Made by a program: the position numbers and the translations under genes | Notes under the pieces: model-generated | What the model was told of the DNA's origin: nothing | Seen by the model: the letters and a program-made list of their open reading frames with translations, nothing else | The model's database searches: none | NCBI RefSeq assembly: GCF_017573505.1 | Contig: NZ_JAGEOJ010000007.1 | Coordinates: 1 to 64,000 of the forward strand | Source: Actinomadura barringtoniae | GTDB taxonomy: Bacteria > Actinomycetota > Actinomycetes > Streptosporangiales > Streptosporangiaceae | Direction of reading: 5' to 3' | Length of the DNA: 64,000 nucleotides | Shown: in pieces, positions 63,432-64,000 of the stretch | Layout of the letters: the number at the start of each line of letters is the position of its first letter | Position numbering within the stretch: position 1 is the first letter of the stretch

Positions 63432-64000
63432 ATGGCCAGACTGCGCCCGGACGACCCCCAGCGCCTCGGGACCTACTACGTGATCAAGCGCCTCGGCGAG
63501 GGCGGCCAGGGCGTCGTCTTCCTCGCCCGCGACCTCGCCGGAACGAGCGTGGCGATCAAGCTGCTGCACGCCGACCTGACCGCGACCGCGCGGCGCCACT
63601 TCACGCACGAGGTCGGGGCGGCGCGGAAGGTCGCCAAGTTCTGCACGGCGCAGGTGCTGGCGGCCGATGTGGAGGGCGGCCGTCCCTACATCGTCAGCGA
63701 GTACGTGCCGGGACCGTCGCTCGCGCACGAGGTCGACGACATCGGGCCCCTGCGCGGCGGCGTCCTGGACCGGCTCGCGATCGGCACCGCCACCGCGCTG
63801 GTCGCCATCCACCAGGCCGGCATCGTGCACCGCGACCTCAAACCGGCGAACGTGATCCTCGGCCCGGACGGCCCGCGCGTGATCGACTTCGGGCTGGCAC
63901 GCGCGCTGGACGCGACCGTCACCGACGGCCGTGCGACGGCCGGGACCCCCGCGTACATGTCACCGGAGCAGTTCACCGGCAAGGGCATCAGCCGGGCCAC
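63432..64000 (+). CDS. Ser/Thr protein kinase (N-terminal part; runs off the right edge)
   Basis: 189 codons visible of a Hanks-type kinase. Gly loop VIKRLGEGGQGVVFLARD, Lys in SVAIKLLHADL, catalytic IVHRDLKPANVILG, DFGLARALD and activation segment AGTPAYMSPEQF are intact, so the domain should be active. The C-terminal part (possible transmembrane and sensor domains) is outside. ATG 63432 is preferred over 63424, which is in another frame. Confidence 0.92.
   Translation, partial: MARLRPDDPQRLGTYYVIKRLGEGGQGVVFLARDLAGTSVAIKLLHADLTATARRHFTHEVGAARKVAKFCTAQVLAADVEGGRPYIVSEYVPGPSLAHEVDDIGPLRGGVLDRLAIGTATALVAIHQAGIVHRDLKPANVILGPDGPRVIDFGLARALDATVTDGRATAGTPAYMSPEQFTGKGISRA

Overview
This is a 64 kb piece of a very GC-rich chromosome with strong third-position GC bias and GTG/TTG starts. 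It carries typical actinomycete families: DrrAB-type ABC exporter, DUF2089/DUF1707/DUF4097 proteins, LAL-type LuxR regulators, an ECF sigma factor with a SnoaL tail, XRE-MmyB regulator, Tap-like secreted peptidase, GH87 glucanase, HelD and a PASTA-style kinase N-terminus. A filamentous actinobacterium fits best; an Actinomadura-like member of the Streptosporangiales is my guess. No complete tRNA, rRNA, IS element or CRISPR array was found.

Layout. 1-5532: end of a probable integrative element. It carries two NB-ARC/TPR STAND NTPases with small companion ORFs and ends in the 3' half of a tRNA-Phe gene (attachment-site scar) followed by the tRNA terminator. 5.6-7.3 kb: decayed ORFs and a beheaded WD40 gene. 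7.3-10.8 kb: secreted S8-like protease with FG-GAP repeats. 10.9-16.8 kb: acyl-CoA operon (ligase, two acyl-CoA dehydrogenases, enoyl-CoA hydratase, VOC protein), with a LysR gene upstream. 18-20.2 kb: RibD-like reductase, cupin, secreted peptidase. 20.4-23 kb: AlkD and a DUF1707/SHOCT/DUF2089 operon beside a 20-bp minisatellite. 23.4-26 kb: DUF4097 plus DrrAB exporter. 26-36 kb: housekeeping and stress genes, including a HelD gene broken by an in-frame UGA. 36.3-43 kb: secreted lipase, then NTF2-like gene, LAL regulator, cupin and MFS pump; a conserved ~60-bp site precedes both the NTF2-like and the MFS genes. 43.6-51.2 kb: secreted GH87 glucanase and two secreted proteins sharing an unrecognised four-cysteine domain. 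51.3-55.1 kb: MFS efflux operon divergent from a LysR-HTH/esterase fusion. 55.2-64 kb: fatty-acid-hydroxylase-like protein behind a palindromic operator, Tap-type peptidase, acetyltransferase, LAL regulator coupled to an ECF sigma factor, third RibD-like reductase, orphan response regulator and the start of a Ser/Thr kinase.

The most promising candidate for an undescribed system is at 51.3-55.1 kb. A one-component regulator whose sensor domain is replaced by an apparently intact HSL-family esterase faces, across a LysR-type dyad, an operon for a nucleophile-less hydrolase remnant, a 14-TM drug pump and a RibD-like reductase. This suggests an ester-sensing and ester-hydrolysing switch that controls efflux. 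Second is the LAL regulon around 37.8-43.0 kb with its shared long upstream element.
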